Shown in pieces: positions 37,251 through 50,251 of a stretch of DNA of 64,000 nucleotides. How positions within the stretch are numbered: position 1 is the stretch's first letter; every line of letters starts with the position of its first letter. This DNA is from Peteryoungia rhizophila (GTDB taxonomy: Bacteria; Pseudomonadota; Alphaproteobacteria; Rhizobiales; Rhizobiaceae), in contig NZ_STGT01000005.1 in NCBI RefSeq assembly GCF_004912145.1, positions 310,001-374,000 of the forward strand, read 5' to 3'. The notes under the pieces were generated by a model. It was not told the DNA's origin and made no database searches. It worked only from the letters and a program-made list of their open reading frames with translations. A program made the translations under genes and the position numbers.

Positions 37251-38336
37251 ATGAACAGACGCAGCTTTCTCAAATGGTCCGGCTTCGGGCTCGTTGCCGC
37301 AACACTCGGAGGCCTCGGCATGCGTGAGGCTCAGGCGGGTAATCGCTATTATAGCGGCCCGATCTCGGATCACTTCGACGGCAAGATCTTTTTCAATCCG
37401 GGTGGCGAAGAACCGCGCGGGTTTACCGATCTTCTGCGCTGGCAGTTCGGTGGAGGGAAGATCGACTGGCCGAAGCCAGTCAAGGCGGCCGATTTCGTCA
37501 CGACGAAGCCGGACCAACGCGTTGATGGCAATCGGCTGGTCGTAACGATGATCGGTCATGCAACCCTGCTAATCCAGACAGCAGGTCTCAACATTCTGAC
37601 AGATCCGGTTTGGTCGGAGCGCGCGAGCCCTGTGTCCTTCGCAGGGCCGAAACGCGCCAATCCGCCGGGCATCGCATTTGACGACCTCCCGATGATCGAC
37701 ATCGTGATCGTCACGCACAATCATTACGACCACCTGGACATCGCGACGCTGAAGCGCCTCGCCGACCGCGACAAGCCGAGGATAATCACCCCGCTGGGCA
37801 ATGACAGGATCATCCTTGACGACGTAGCAAACATCGATGTCGGCGTGACCGACTGGGGCGACCGGGTAGAGTTGGGCGACGGCATTACCATCCATTGTGA
37901 GCCCTGCCACCATTGGTCGGCCCGCGGCATGGGCGACAGGCGGATGGCGCTCTGGGCTGCCTTCATCATCGAGACGCCGGGAGGCAAGATCTACCACATC
38001 GGCGACACCGGCTATGCCAACGGCCAGCATTATCGCGAAGTTCGCGAGAAACACGGCGACATCCGCCTCGCCATCATGCCGATCGGTGCCTATGAGCCCC
38101 GCTGGTTCATGCAGGCGCAGCACCAGAACCCGGAGGAAGCGATCGCCGGATTCGGCCTGAGTGGTGCGTCCTTCGGTATCGGTCACCATTTCGGCACGTT
38201 CCAGCTGACGAACGAAGGCATCGACGATCCACCGGCAGCACTGAAGACGGCCATGTCTGCAGCCGGTATCGGGGCCGAGCGTTTCAAGGGGTTGCGGCCT
38301 GGCCAGCAGTTCGAGGTACCTCGCGCAAGAGCCTGA
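37251..38336 (+). CDS. Tat-exported metallo-beta-lactamase-fold hydrolase
   Basis: A 361-residue enzyme of the MBL superfamily, UlaG/NAPE-PLD-like branch. The N-terminus is a twin-arginine signal (NRRSFLKWSGFG) with a hydrophobic stretch and a cleavage region near REAQAGN. Zinc ligands are visible in THNHYDHLD, in HCEPCHHWS, and in GDTGYANG; HATLLIQTAGLNILTDPVW is the usual opening of the domain. The substrate is unknown; phospholipid-like diesters or lactones are possible. It is a single gene upstream of the TPP riboswitch. Confidence 0.85.
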   Translation: MNRRSFLKWSGFGLVAATLGGLGMREAQAGNRYYSGPISDHFDGKIFFNPGGEEPRGFTDLLRWQFGGGKIDWPKPVKAADFVTTKPDQRVDGNRLVVTMIGHATLLIQTAGLNILTDPVWSERASPVSFAGPKRANPPGIAFDDLPMIDIVIVTHNHYDHLDIATLKRLADRDKPRIITPLGNDRIILDDVANIDVGVTDWGDRVELGDGITIHCEPCHHWSARGMGDRRMALWAAFIIETPGGKIYHIGDTGYANGQHYREVREKHGDIRLAIMPIGAYEPRWFMQAQHQNPEEAIAGFGLSGASFGIGHHFGTFQLTNEGIDDPPAALKTAMSAAGIGAERFKGLRPGQQFEVPRARA

Positions 38337-38390
38337 GGCTCACCTTCCGCGTTGACAGACCGGCCGCTTTTGGCCAGACTTCGCTCATTC

Positions 38391-38493
38391 ACCAGGGGTG
38401 TCCCGACAAGGGGCTGAGATATCGCTACGCCGAGATGGCAGCGCGGTGACCCGTTGAACCTGATCCAGTTCATACTGGCGTAGGGACGGTGCA
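38391..38493 (+). promoter_or_regulatory. TPP riboswitch (THI element)
   Basis: The conserved parts are present in order: ACCAGGGGTGTCCC, GGGGCTGAGAT, a variable arm (about 38423-38447), TGACCCGTTGAACCTGATC, and the closing TACTGGCGTAGGGA. It ends about 100 bases before thiC. Thiamin pyrophosphate binding is expected to shut down expression of thiCOSGE. Confidence 0.95.
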
Positions 38494-38555
38494 AGCGCTG
38501 CAAACGACGATTCGTAAACCCGAATCCCGTGGCGTCTTTCCATCATTCCGGCTGA

Positions 38556-41409
<2,854 letters not shown>

Positions 41410-41413
<4 letters not shown>

Positions 41414-41607
41414 AGCTCACCGTCAACGGAGAACCCCTGGAACTGGATGCAGGCAACCTCGCCGATCTGCTCGCCAAGCTCGACTACCAGGGCGACTGGC
41501 TGGCCACCGCCGTCAATGGCGAGCTGGTTCACCGAGAGGAGCGATCGTCGCAGGCACTGAACGATGGCGACCGGATCGAGATCCTCTCGCCCATGCAGGG
41601 AGGCTGA
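41410..41607 (+). CDS. thiS: sulfur carrier protein ThiS
   Basis: A 65-residue ubiquitin-fold protein. The C-terminal Gly-Gly (SPMQGG), which becomes the thiocarboxylate, is intact. It hands sulfur to ThiG during thiazole formation. The start overlaps the thiO stop by four bases. Confidence 0.94.
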
Positions 41608-41608
41608 G

Positions 41609-42385
41609 ATGACCCTGGAACTCTATGGCAAGACCGTCATCTCGCGTCTCCTGCTCGGCACCGCGCGCTACCCCTCGCCCGCGATCCTGGCCGAGGCCGT
41701 ACGGCGCTCGAAGACCGAGATCGTCACCGTCTCGCTGCGCCGGGAAACCGCAGGCGGCAAAACGGGCGGCGCCTTCTTCCAGCTGATCCGCGATCTCGGC
41801 GTTCACATTCTGCCCAACACCGCCGGCTGCCACAGCGCCCGCGAAGCGGTGCTGACGGCAAAGATGGCGCGCGAGGTCTTTGGCACCCACTGGATCAAGC
41901 TGGAGGTTATCGGCCACAACGACACGCTGCAGCCGGATGTTTTCGAACTGGTGGAAGCGGCGAAGATCCTTGTTGCTGAGGGCTTCGAGGTTTTTCCCTA
42001 TACGACTGACGATCTGGTGGTCGGGGAGAAGCTGCTCGCCGCCGGATGCCGCGTGCTGATGCCCTGGTGCGCGCCGATCGGCAGCGCCATGGGGCCGCAG
42101 AATCTGCCGGCACTCAAATCCATGCGGGCGGAGTTCCCCGACGCACCGCTGATCGTCGATGCCGGCATCGGTCGCCCGTCCCACGCCACGACGGTGATGG
42201 AACTCGGCTATGACGCGGTGCTGCTGAACACAGCCGTCGCCAGCGCCGGTGATCCGGCCGCGATGGGTGAGGCCTTTGCCAAGGCGATCGAGGCAGGACA
42301 CATCGCCCATAAATCAGGCATGCTGGAACCGCGCGACATGGCCGTGCCATCTACCCCCGTGATCGGAAAGGGGGTCTTCGCATGA
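41609..42385 (+). CDS. thiG: thiazole synthase
   Basis: A 258-residue TIM-barrel enzyme that assembles thiazole phosphate from DXP, ThiS-thiocarboxylate and the glycine imine. The Schiff-base lysine is in [35 protein letters not shown] and the phosphate-binding [10 protein letters not shown] are typical. ATG 41609 begins two bases after the thiS stop. It overlaps thiE by four bases. Confidence 0.96.
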   Translation: MTLELYGKTVISRLLLGTARYPSPAILAEAVRRSKTEIVTVSLRRETAGGKTGGAFFQLIRDLGVHILPNTAGCHSAREAVLTAKMAREVFGTHWIKLEVIGHNDTLQPDVFELVEAAKILVAEGFEVFPYTTDDLVVGEKLLAAGCRVLMPWCAPIGSAMGPQNLPALKSMRAEFPDAPLIVDAGIGRPSHATTVMELGYDAVLLNTAVASAGDPAAMGEAFAKAIEAGHIAHKSGMLEPRDMAVPSTPVIGKGVFA

Positions 42386-42987
42386 AGCTCGATCCCTTCT
42401 ACCTCATCGTCGACAGCGCCGACTGGATCGAGCGGCTTGTCCCGCTGGGCGTCAAGCTGGTGCAGCTGCGGATGAAGGACGCCGAGGAAAGCGTGCTTCG
42501 CCAGCATGTTCGACGCGCCCGGCAATGCTGTGCCGACCACGGCTGCCAGCTCATCGTCAACGACTTCTGGCAGATCGCCATCGACGAGGGCTGCGACTTC
42601 ATCCATCTCGGCCAGGAGGATCTGGCAACAGCGGATCTCGCAGCGATCCGCAGCGCAGGCCTGAAGCTCGGTCTGTCGACGCACGACGAGGCGGAGCTCG
42701 AAACGGCGCTCGCCGCCAAGCCTGATTATATCGCCCTCGGCCCCGTCTATCCGACGATCCTGAAGAAGATGCCCTGGGCGCCGCAGGGTCTGGAACGGCT
42801 GACAGTGTGGAAGGAAAAGATCGGGCCCCTGCCCCTCGTCGCCATTGGCGGGCTTCGCCCCGACCGGCTCCTCGGTGTGTTCGGGGCCGGAGCAGACAGC
42901 GCCGCTGTGGTGACGGACATCACCTTGCATGCCGATCCCGAGGCGCGAACCCGGGAATGGCTTGAAGTGACCGAGCCATGGCGTTGA
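42382..42987 (+). CDS. thiE: thiamine-phosphate synthase
   Basis: A 201-residue TIM-barrel enzyme that joins HMP-PP and thiazole phosphate. Visible motifs are [39 protein letters not shown], and the phosphate loop [19 protein letters not shown]. It is the last gene of the thi operon; no thiD (HMP-P kinase) is in the window, so that gene lies elsewhere. Confidence 0.94.
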   Translation: MKLDPFYLIVDSADWIERLVPLGVKLVQLRMKDAEESVLRQHVRRARQCCADHGCQLIVNDFWQIAIDEGCDFIHLGQEDLATADLAAIRSAGLKLGLSTHDEAELETALAAKPDYIALGPVYPTILKKMPWAPQGLERLTVWKEKIGPLPLVAIGGLRPDRLLGVFGAGADSAAVVTDITLHADPEARTREWLEVTEPWR

Positions 42988-43074
42988 CCACGGTTGCGCG
43001 GTTTTGGTCGCTCTACTGGTAATTTGGCTGTATTTCCGCCATATAGGTTGAAAGTGCAGTTGTATGGAGTGACG

Positions 43075-43983
43075 ATGTCGGATCGGGTCGAATTCGCTAG
43101 GATGAACGGGCTTGGCAACAAGATCCTGGTCATTGACATGCGCGGTCGCACCGACCGCGTGACCCCGGCTGCCGCAGTCGCGCTCGCCGCCGAACCGGCA
43201 ACGGCCTTCGACCAGATTATGGCCATCCATGATCCAAAGGTCGACGGCACCGACGCCTATATCGACATCCTGAACTGCGATGGCTCGAAGGCCCAGGCAT
43301 GCGGCAACGGCACCCGCTGCGTGGTTCAGGCGCTTGCCAGCGAAACCGGCCGCAAGAGCTTCACCTTCCAGACCATTGCCGGCATTCTGAACGCCGTCGA
43401 GCATGCGGACGGCACGATCTCCGTCGACATGGGCAAGCCCGTCTTTGCCTGGGACAAGATCCCGCTCTCGGAAGAATTCCACGACACCAGCCGCATCGAG
43501 CTGCAGATCGGCCCGATCGACGCGCCGATCCTGCATTCGCCCTCGGCCATGTCGATGGGCAATCCGCATGCGGTGTTCTGGGTCGATCGTGATCCCATGA
43601 CCTATGATCTGGAACGCTTCGGTCCTCTCCTCGAAAACCATCCGATCTTCCCGGAAAAGGCCAATATCACGCTGGCCCAGGTCACCTCGAAGACATCAAT
43701 GGTAACACGCACCTGGGAACGCGGCGCCGGCCTGACGCTCGCCTGCGGTTCGGCTGCCTGCGCCGCTGGTGTCTCCGCCGCTCGCACCGGCCGCACCGAG
43801 CGCAAGGTGACGATCACGGTCGCGTCGAGCCCCAATCGCGGCACGCTGACCATCGACTGGCGCCCAGACGACAAGGTTGTGATGACCGGTCCCGCCGAAT
43901 GGGAATGGTCGGGCATGGTGGATCCGGCCACCGGCAGCTGGCAACGCGATGTGCGCATCGATGCAGAGGCTGCCACCCCGTGA
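43075..43983 (+). CDS. dapF: diaminopimelate epimerase
   Basis: A 302-residue cofactor-independent epimerase that makes meso-diaminopimelate for lysine and peptidoglycan. Both active-site cysteines are present, in QACGNGTRC and [14 protein letters not shown] 43075 starts the family; the upstream frame is not conserved in character. Its stop overlaps the GTG start of mtaB. It heads a row of genes that also includes ftsY and a septation protein. Confidence 0.95.
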   Translation: MSDRVEFARMNGLGNKILVIDMRGRTDRVTPAAAVALAAEPATAFDQIMAIHDPKVDGTDAYIDILNCDGSKAQACGNGTRCVVQALASETGRKSFTFQTIAGILNAVEHADGTISVDMGKPVFAWDKIPLSEEFHDTSRIELQIGPIDAPILHSPSAMSMGNPHAVFWVDRDPMTYDLERFGPLLENHPIFPEKANITLAQVTSKTSMVTRTWERGAGLTLACGSAACAAGVSAARTGRTERKVTITVASSPNRGTLTIDWRPDDKVVMTGPAEWEWSGMVDPATGSWQRDVRIDAEAATP

Positions 43984-45272
43984 CCTCCACGCGACAAGGC
44001 GCCGTCGAGGTCATCACCTTCGGCTGTCGCCTGAACACCTATGAGTCCGAAGTCATGAAGGCGGAGGCCGCCAAGGCCGGCCTCGATAATGCCATCCTCG
44101 TCAACACCTGTGCGGTCACCTCGGAAGCCGTGCGCCAGGCACGCCAGGCAATCCGCCGGGCACGCCGGGAAAACCCGGAAGCCCGTATCATCGTCACCGG
44201 CTGTGCTGCACAGACCGAAGCGCTAAGTTTCGCGGCGATGCCCGAGGTCGACGCCGTTCTTGGCAATGAGGAGAAGCTCAAGGCCGAGCACTATCGCCGC
44301 CTGCCGGATTTCGGCGTCTCTGCGGAAGAGAAGGTTGCCGTCAACGACATCATGAGCGTGACCGAGACGGCACCGCAGATGGTGGCGCATATCGACGGCC
44401 ATGTGCGTGGCTTCCTGCAGGTACAGAACGGCTGCGACCACCGCTGCACCTTCTGCATCATCCCCTATGGCCGCGGCAATTCACGCTCCGTGCCGATGGG
44501 CGCCGTCGTCGAGCAGGCACGCAAGCTCGTCGAAAACGGCTATCGCGAAGTGGTGCTGACCGGGGTGGATGCGACGAGCTATGGCGCGGATCTCCCCGGC
44601 AATCCGACGCTCGGCCTTCTCGCCAAGACACTGATGAAACAGGTGCCGGAGATCCTGCGCCTCCGCCTCTCCTCGATCGACAGCATCGAGGCGGACAGCC
44701 ATCTCTTCGACCTGATCGCCGATGAGCCGCGTTTTATGCCGCATCTGCATCTGTCGCTGCAGCATGGAGACGACATGATCCTGAAGCGCATGAAGCGTCG
44801 CCACTCCCGGGCCGATGCGATTGCCTTTGCCGAGCAGGTCCGGCGCCTGCGCCCCGGCTTTGCCTTTGGCGCCGACATGATCGCCGGTTTCCCGACGGAG
44901 ACTGCGGAGATGGCCGGGAATTCGGCACGCCTCGCCGAGGAGATCGGCATCGCGCATCTGCATGTCTTCCCCTACAGCCCACGCCCCGGCACGCCGGCAG
45001 CCCGTATGCCACAGCTCGACCGGGCATTGGTCAAAGCACGGGCGGCAGACCTGCGGGCAGTTGCTGAACGATTGCAAGCTGTGCATCTCGCTTCGCGTGT
45101 CGGCACCCGCCAGAAGCTGCTGGTCGAGCGCAACGAAATGGCGCATACGGAAGACTTTACCCTCGTTGCGACACCGGGCATGAAACCTGGAAGCTTCGTC
45201 GAGGTTTCGATCGGCGGCCATACCGGCCGTCATCTGACGATTTCAGCGGCAGCGGCAAGTGTGGCTGCCTGA
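43980..45272 (+). CDS. mtaB: tRNA-t6A37 methylthiotransferase MtaB
   Basis: A 430-residue radical-SAM methylthiotransferase that forms ms2t6A37 in tRNAs. The N-terminal UPF0004 domain contributes cluster cysteines in [18 protein letters not shown] and VTGCAAQ. The radical-SAM CxxxCxxC is [22 protein letters not shown]-like tail follows at the C-terminus ([15 protein letters not shown]). It probably starts at GTG 43980, overlapping the dapF stop (GTGA), which implies translational coupling. Confidence 0.92.
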   Translation: MTSTRQGAVEVITFGCRLNTYESEVMKAEAAKAGLDNAILVNTCAVTSEAVRQARQAIRRARRENPEARIIVTGCAAQTEALSFAAMPEVDAVLGNEEKLKAEHYRRLPDFGVSAEEKVAVNDIMSVTETAPQMVAHIDGHVRGFLQVQNGCDHRCTFCIIPYGRGNSRSVPMGAVVEQARKLVENGYREVVLTGVDATSYGADLPGNPTLGLLAKTLMKQVPEILRLRLSSIDSIEADSHLFDLIADEPRFMPHLHLSLQHGDDMILKRMKRRHSRADAIAFAEQVRRLRPGFAFGADMIAGFPTETAEMAGNSARLAEEIGIAHLHVFPYSPRPGTPAARMPQLDRALVKARAADLRAVAERLQAVHLASRVGTRQKLLVERNEMAHTEDFTLVATPGMKPGSFVEVSIGGHTGRHLTISAAAASVAA

Positions 45273-45290
45273 CAGACGGATAGAGTGAGT

Positions 45291-46742
45291 ATGGCCCTCG
45301 GCTTCATCAAAAAAGTCTTCACCTTCGGCAAGGAGAGGCCTGCTCAGACGGCGCCCGATGCCGTTGAAGACAAAACGTCGGTGGCAAAGATCGAATCCGA
45401 GGCCCCGGCAGGAAGCGTATCTGACGACCTTCTGGCAGATTTGCCGTTGGCTGACGATCCAGTCCTTCCTGAGGAAATGGACACGGCTGGGGGGCCGGCA
45501 CCTGATCTCGAAGAAGACCAAGGTGAGCCTGGTGAATCTGAATCGACGATCGTAAGTGCTGTCGATCTCGACATGGTGCCGCTGGAGCTTCTGCAGGCGG
45601 AAGAGTCCGTCGACCAGGACGACATTGTCGATAATCCCGAGTCGGTCGATGCCCCGACGCCGATCTTCCATGAAAATCCGATCCAGCCCGCCGATGTATC
45701 GCAGGGTGTCATGGTTGATGCCGCTGAGCCAGCGGAAACACGCGCCCCAACCGCCCTGCCCAAGGGGTTCGCCACTGCCGAAAATTTGCCGGTCCAGCCG
45801 GTGGCTGCGGCTCCGCAGGTCAAACAAAGCTGGTTTCAGCGACTGACCGCCGGCCTCTTCCGCACCTCCTCGCAGCTGACGGGCCAGATTACCGCGCTCT
45901 TCACCAAGCGCAAGCTCGACGACGAGACGCTGGAGGAACTTGAAGACCTGTTGATCCAGGCGGACCTCGGCGTCGAAACGGCACTCCGTATCACAGACAC
46001 GCTCGCCTCCGAACGCTACGGCAAGGATGTGACCGGCGAGGACGTCACCAAGATCATGGCGACCGAAATCGTCAAGGTGCTGAAGCCGGTGGCAAAACCG
46101 CTGGCCCTTGATCTCAGCCACAAGCCGCATGTCATCCTGGTCGTCGGTGTCAATGGCACCGGCAAGACGACGACGATCGGCAAGCTCGCGGCCAAGCTCG
46201 CGGGCTCTGGCCTGAAGGTCATGCTCGCCGCCGGCGACACATTCCGTGCGGCTGCCATCGAGCAGCTGAAGATCTGGGCTGACCGGACCGGCTCGACTTT
46301 CATCGGCACCAAGCTCGGCGCAGATGCAGCCGGCCTCGCCTACGAGGCCTTCGAACGGGCCAAGGCCGAGAAATCCGATGTCCTGATCATCGACACCGCC
46401 GGCCGCCTGCAGAACAAGACCGAACTGATGGCGGAACTCGAAAAGATCGTCCGCGTTCTCGGCAAGCTCGATCCTGATGCGCCGCACACCGTTCTTCAGA
46501 CGCTCGACGCGACCACGGGTCAGAATGCGCTTCAGCAGGTCGAGATCTTCCGCAATATTGCGGGGGTCAACGGCCTGATCATGACCAAACTCGACGGCAC
46601 GGCCCGCGGCGGCATCCTCGTTGCCATCGCCGCCAAGCACAAGCTGCCCGTCTATTTCATCGGCGTCGGCGAAGGAATCGACGACCTCGAGCCCTTCGAG
46701 GCGGAAGATTTCGCCAGCGCCATCGCCGGCATCGCGCGCTGA
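45291..46742 (+). CDS. ftsY: signal recognition particle receptor FtsY
   Basis: A 483-residue SRP receptor GTPase. The first 175 or so residues form an acidic A domain with no fixed fold (rich in Asp, Glu and Pro) that helps membrane binding. The NG domain follows: LDDETLEELEDLLIQADLG, P-loop GVNGTGKTTTIGKLA, AAGDTFRAAAIEQL, DTAGR and TKLDGTARGG. ATG 45291 was preferred to GTG 45285. It partners with Ffh (35-37 kb). Confidence 0.95.
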   Translation: MALGFIKKVFTFGKERPAQTAPDAVEDKTSVAKIESEAPAGSVSDDLLADLPLADDPVLPEEMDTAGGPAPDLEEDQGEPGESESTIVSAVDLDMVPLELLQAEESVDQDDIVDNPESVDAPTPIFHENPIQPADVSQGVMVDAAEPAETRAPTALPKGFATAENLPVQPVAAAPQVKQSWFQRLTAGLFRTSSQLTGQITALFTKRKLDDETLEELEDLLIQADLGVETALRITDTLASERYGKDVTGEDVTKIMATEIVKVLKPVAKPLALDLSHKPHVILVVGVNGTGKTTTIGKLAAKLAGSGLKVMLAAGDTFRAAAIEQLKIWADRTGSTFIGTKLGADAAGLAYEAFERAKAEKSDVLIIDTAGRLQNKTELMAELEKIVRVLGKLDPDAPHTVLQTLDATTGQNALQQVEIFRNIAGVNGLIMTKLDGTARGGILVAIAAKHKLPVYFIGVGEGIDDLEPFEAEDFASAIAGIAR

Positions 46743-46769
46743 GCGCCGGAAACTCTAGGAAACCAGACC

Positions 46770-47411
46770 ATGTCGGATACATCAACCGATACCCACGCCT
46801 CCAAGGCCGAGAAGCAGAACCCGGTGCTGAAGATGGCATTGGAACTCGGGCCACTCTTGATCTTCTTCTTCGGAAACCTGCGCGGCGAATGGCTGGCAAA
46901 GACCTTTCCGGCACTGACCGCGATTGGCGGCCCGCTTCTGATCGCCACCGCCCTCTTCATGGTCGCAACCGTACTTTCGCTTGTCATCTCCAAGATCGTC
47001 TTCAAGCACCTGCCGGTCATGCCCTTCGTCTCGGGTATCGTCGTCATGGTCTTCGGCGGCCTGTCGATCTGGCTGCAGGACGACACCTTCATCAAGATGA
47101 AGCCAACCATCGTCAACACGCTCTTCGGCGTCGTTCTACTCGGGGGCCTGGCCTTCGGCACCTCGCTTCTGGGTTACGTCTTCAACGCTGCCTTCCAGCT
47201 CGACGCTGAAGGCTGGCGCAAGCTGACGCTGCGCTGGGGCATCTTCTTCCTCTTCCTGGCGGTGCTCAACGAAGTTGTCTGGCGCAATTTCTCCGATGAC
47301 GTCTGGGTAAATTTCAAGGTCTGGGGCACGATGCCCATCACGATCCTGTTCACGCTGGCCCAGATGCCACTGATCATGAAGCACTCGTTGGAAGACAAGG
47401 AAGTCAAATGA
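46770..47411 (+). CDS. yciB: inner-membrane septation protein A (YciB family)
   Basis: A 213-residue membrane protein with about five to six helices. Typical features are [19 protein letters not shown] near the start, [19 protein letters not shown], and the strongly conserved [20 protein letters not shown]. The family is linked to septum formation and envelope integrity, without a known biochemical activity. It overlaps the next gene by four bases. Confidence 0.92.
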   Translation: MSDTSTDTHASKAEKQNPVLKMALELGPLLIFFFGNLRGEWLAKTFPALTAIGGPLLIATALFMVATVLSLVISKIVFKHLPVMPFVSGIVVMVFGGLSIWLQDDTFIKMKPTIVNTLFGVVLLGGLAFGTSLLGYVFNAAFQLDAEGWRKLTLRWGIFFLFLAVLNEVVWRNFSDDVWVNFKVWGTMPITILFTLAQMPLIMKHSLEDKEVK

Positions 47412-47998
47412 CCGATGTAACCAATCGGACGGACGACAGCTCAACCACACGCTTCTGGCTGACTGTGACTTTGGTCATCATCCTGATCCAGGTGTTGTCG
47501 CAATATATCATGGGCCGTCTGTGGATCTGCGAATGCGGCTATGTGAAGCTCTTTGAAGCCGGCGTGAACACGCCCGGCAACTCCCAGCATCTGTTCGACT
47601 GGTACACGCCGTCGCACATCATCCATGGCTTCCTGTTCTACGGCCTCGGCTGGCTGCTCATGCGCAAGAAGCCGATCACCGCCAAGCTTGCTCTTGCAGC
47701 GCTGATCGAAGCTGTGTGGGAGATCCTGGAAAACTCACCGATTGTGATCGATCGCTATCGGACAGCCACAATGGCGGTTGGCTATACGGGCGACAGCATC
47801 CTGAATTCCGGCATGGACATGGTGGCCATGATCGCCGGCTTCTTCTTCGCCGCACGCGCGCCGATCTGGTTGACCGTGGCGATCGCAATCGCGTTCGAGG
47901 TTCTGACGGCTGTCATCATCCGCGACAATCTCACCCTGAATGTCGTGATGTTGGTCTGGCCGATCGAAGCCGTAAAGACGTGGCAGGCAGCGCTCTGA
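47408..47998 (+). CDS. DUF2585 (UPF0314) membrane protein
   Basis: A 196-residue membrane protein with about five helices. The family pattern is seen in [33 protein letters not shown] and [15 protein letters not shown]. Function unknown. The ATGA overlap with yciB suggests the two products are made together. Conserved His, Glu and Asp residues at the membrane face hint at an enzyme or a metal site, but that is only inference. Confidence 0.86.
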   Translation: MTDVTNRTDDSSTTRFWLTVTLVIILIQVLSQYIMGRLWICECGYVKLFEAGVNTPGNSQHLFDWYTPSHIIHGFLFYGLGWLLMRKKPITAKLALAALIEAVWEILENSPIVIDRYRTATMAVGYTGDSILNSGMDMVAMIAGFFFAARAPIWLTVAIAIAFEVLTAVIIRDNLTLNVVMLVWPIEAVKTWQAAL

Positions 47999-48001
47999 CG
48001 C

Positions 48002-48592
48002 TCAGGAGCCCTGCAACGCTTTCTCGATAGCCGGCATCAGCTGCGTTTCGAAGCTTTCCGGATCGAACGGCCCAACCTTCTTGTACAGGATGGTGCCGTC
48101 CGGGCCGACGAGATAGCTTTCCGGGATACCATAGACACCCCAGTCGATCGCAGCCTTGCCGTTCGGATCGACCCCGATCGCCGAATAGGGATTGCCGAGT
48201 TCGCCCAGGAACCGCAGCGCATTGTCGTTGCGGTCCTTGTAGTTGATGCCGACGACATTGACCCGCGGATCCTTCGAGAGTTCGAGCAGCATGGGATGCT
48301 CCTGCCGGCAGGGCACGCACCAGGAAGCGAAGATATTGACCAGGGTGAGCTTCCCGGTGATTTCAGCCGTGGTGAGCGCTGGACGCTCCGAACCGTCGAG
48401 ACCCTCGAGTTGAAGCGTGGGCGCCTTGGTGCCGAGCAATGCCGAGGGGATTTCGGACACGTCGCGACCGGATTGCAGCTGGGTCATGAAGACGGCCGCA
48501 AGCCCCGCAAACAGCAGGAGCGGCAACGCTGCGATCAAATACCGCCCGCGTCCTTTGCCGGTAGCGGCTTCGCTTTCGGTCTGCTGCGTCAT
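48002..48592 (-). CDS. ccmG: cytochrome c biogenesis thioredoxin CcmG
   Basis: A 196-residue periplasmic thiol reductase anchored by one N-terminal helix (ALPLLLFAGLAAVF). The thioredoxin domain carries FASWCVPCRQEHP. It reduces apocytochrome c before haem attachment. Last gene of ccmA-B-C-D-G; it overlaps ccmD by four bases. The haem-ligation genes ccmE, F and H are not in the window. Confidence 0.94.
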   Translation of the reverse strand: MTQQTESEAATGKGRGRYLIAALPLLLFAGLAAVFMTQLQSGRDVSEIPSALLGTKAPTLQLEGLDGSERPALTTAEITGKLTLVNIFASWCVPCRQEHPMLLELSKDPRVNVVGINYKDRNDNALRFLGELGNPYSAIGVDPNGKAAIDWGVYGIPESYLVGPDGTILYKKVGPFDPESFETQLMPAIEKALQGS

Positions 48593-48768
48593 GTGCCGAC
48601 ATCCTCACCGGAAGAGGTCGACGCCGATCGTCGGCGAATGCCTTGGGCCTCAAGCGTCCTGAGTTCGGCCTGGCGTGCGCGACCGTCGAGATACACCCAG
48701 ACGGTCAAGGCAAGACAGATAGCGGCCGTCAGCGCATAGGACCCGATAACGTAGAATGCGTGGCTCAT
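48589..48768 (-). CDS. ccmD: haem exporter protein CcmD
   Basis: A 59-residue single-helix membrane protein (FYVIGSYALTAAICLALTVW) with a basic and then polar cytoplasmic tail. It matches CcmD in size, topology and place. It helps release haem-loaded CcmE from CcmABC. It starts at ATG 48768, overlapping the ccmC stop, and ends overlapping the ccmG start. Confidence 0.88.
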   Translation of the reverse strand: MSHAFYVIGSYALTAAICLALTVWVYLDGRARQAELRTLEAQGIRRRSASTSSGEDVGT

Positions 48769-49532
48769 GCCGCATGCTCCCGGCCGGCCTGGCGCGCGGC
48801 CAAACGGCGCTGCGTACCGACGCGACGACGCCAGATTTCGTTGCGCATCGCCATCAGATGCAACGTGAAGAACAGCATGGTGAATGCCAGCGCCATGATC
48901 AGCAGCGGCCAGAGGAATTCCGGGTCGATGGTCGGTCCGTCGAGCCGCACCACGCTTGCCGGCTGGTGCAGTGTGTTCCACCAGTCAACCGAGAACTTGA
49001 TGATCGGAATGTTGACGAATCCGACAAGGATGAGAACCGAGCTGAGCCTTGCTGCCTTCGACGGATCGTCCATGGCGCGGTTGAGCGCGATTAGCCCGAG
49101 ATACATCAGAAACAGCACGAAGACGGACGTGAGACGCGCATCCCAGACCCACCAGGTGCCCCACATCGGCTTGCCCCAGAGCGAGCCGGTGACGAGCGCG
49201 ATCAGCGTGAAGGCAGCGCCCAGAGGGGCTGCAGCCTTGTGGCTGACATCGGCGAGCGGATGCCGCCAGACCAGCGTCCCGATCGCCGACAGTGCCATCA
49301 CGGAGTAACACATCATCGAGAGCCAGGCGGCCGGCACATGCACGTACATGATGCGCACCGTGTCGCCCTGCTGGTAATCGGTCTCAGAGGCAAAGCCGAG
49401 ATAGAGCCCGACGGCAAAAAACAGCACCGTAATGCCCGCAAACCAGGGCAGGATCCCCGCGACCAGCGCGAGGAAGCGTGTCGGATTGGCGAGGTCGCCG
49501 ATTTTGGTGATGGCAAGGCTGTTGTCGGTCAT
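48765..49532 (-). CDS. ccmC: haem exporter protein CcmC
   Basis: A 255-residue inner-membrane protein with six helices. The tryptophan-rich haem-handling loop WGTWWVWDARLTS is intact, and the two flanking His residues are visible in YVHVPAAW and VWRHPLADVSHKA. It loads haem onto CcmE. A 59-base gap separates it from ccmB. Confidence 0.95.
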   Translation of the reverse strand: MTDNSLAITKIGDLANPTRFLALVAGILPWFAGITVLFFAVGLYLGFASETDYQQGDTVRIMYVHVPAAWLSMMCYSVMALSAIGTLVWRHPLADVSHKAAAPLGAAFTLIALVTGSLWGKPMWGTWWVWDARLTSVFVLFLMYLGLIALNRAMDDPSKAARLSSVLILVGFVNIPIIKFSVDWWNTLHQPASVVRLDGPTIDPEFLWPLLIMALAFTMLFFTLHLMAMRNEIWRRRVGTQRRLAARQAGREHAA

Positions 49533-49591
49533 GCTGTGTTTTAGCCTGTCTCAATCCCGCCTGCAATTGATCCTGGTCAAGCCGAAATGCC

Positions 49592-50251
49592 TCAGTCTGC
49601 CGCGCTGCGCAAGGCCGCAGCCGCACCGACGGGCCCGATCACAGCAAAGAGAAGCGTGATCGCCGACAGAAACATGAAGGGCGGCAGGAACGGCGCCGGA
49701 TCCTCCACGGCTGCATAGGAAGCGCTGACCCCGAAAATCAGCACCGGGACAGCGAGCGGAAGCACAAGAATGGAGACAAGCAGGCCGCCGCGGGGCAAAG
49801 CAACAGCGACGGCAGCCCCGGCCGCTCCGATGAAGGTGATGGCGGGCGATCCGACCAGCAAGGTGAGCATGACGGCACCGATAGCGACTTCATCCATATT
49901 CATGAAGAGGCCGAGCAGAGGCGAGGCGATGACCAGAGGCAGCCCCGTCGCGACCCAATGGGCGAGGCACTTGACCAGCACGGTGAGAACCAGGGGTGTC
50001 TCCTGCATCAGCAAGATATCGAGAGCGCCGTCGTCACACTCCGCCTGGAAGAGACGGTCGAGACCGAGCAGTGCGGAAAGCAGTGCACCGATCCAGACGA
50101 TCGCAGGGCCGATACGCGACAGAAGGTTGAGGTCCGGACCGACGCCGAAAGGAATGACGGCGACCACGGTCGTAAAGAACAAGACGCCGATCAACGCGCC
50201 GCCACCGGCCCGGACGGAGAGCTTCAGGTCTCGCAGAAACAGCGCCATCAT
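49592..50251 (-). CDS. ccmB: haem exporter protein CcmB
   Basis: A 219-residue membrane subunit of the CcmAB complex with about six helices. Typical segments are the cytoplasmic start LFLRDLKLSVRAG, ECDDGALDILLMQ and the loop HWVATGLPLVIASPLLG. It overlaps ccmA by four bases. Confidence 0.92.
   Translation of the reverse strand: MMALFLRDLKLSVRAGGGALIGVLFFTTVVAVIPFGVGPDLNLLSRIGPAIVWIGALLSALLGLDRLFQAECDDGALDILLMQETPLVLTVLVKCLAHWVATGLPLVIASPLLGLFMNMDEVAIGAVMLTLLVGSPAITFIGAAGAAVAVALPRGGLLVSILVLPLAVPVLIFGVSASYAAVEDPAPFLPPFMFLSAITLLFAVIGPVGAAAALRSAAD

Noticed and set aside
42208-43641. 477-codon minus-strand frame across thiG, thiE and dapF
   Set aside because: It crosses three well-supported genes in the other direction and has no family.
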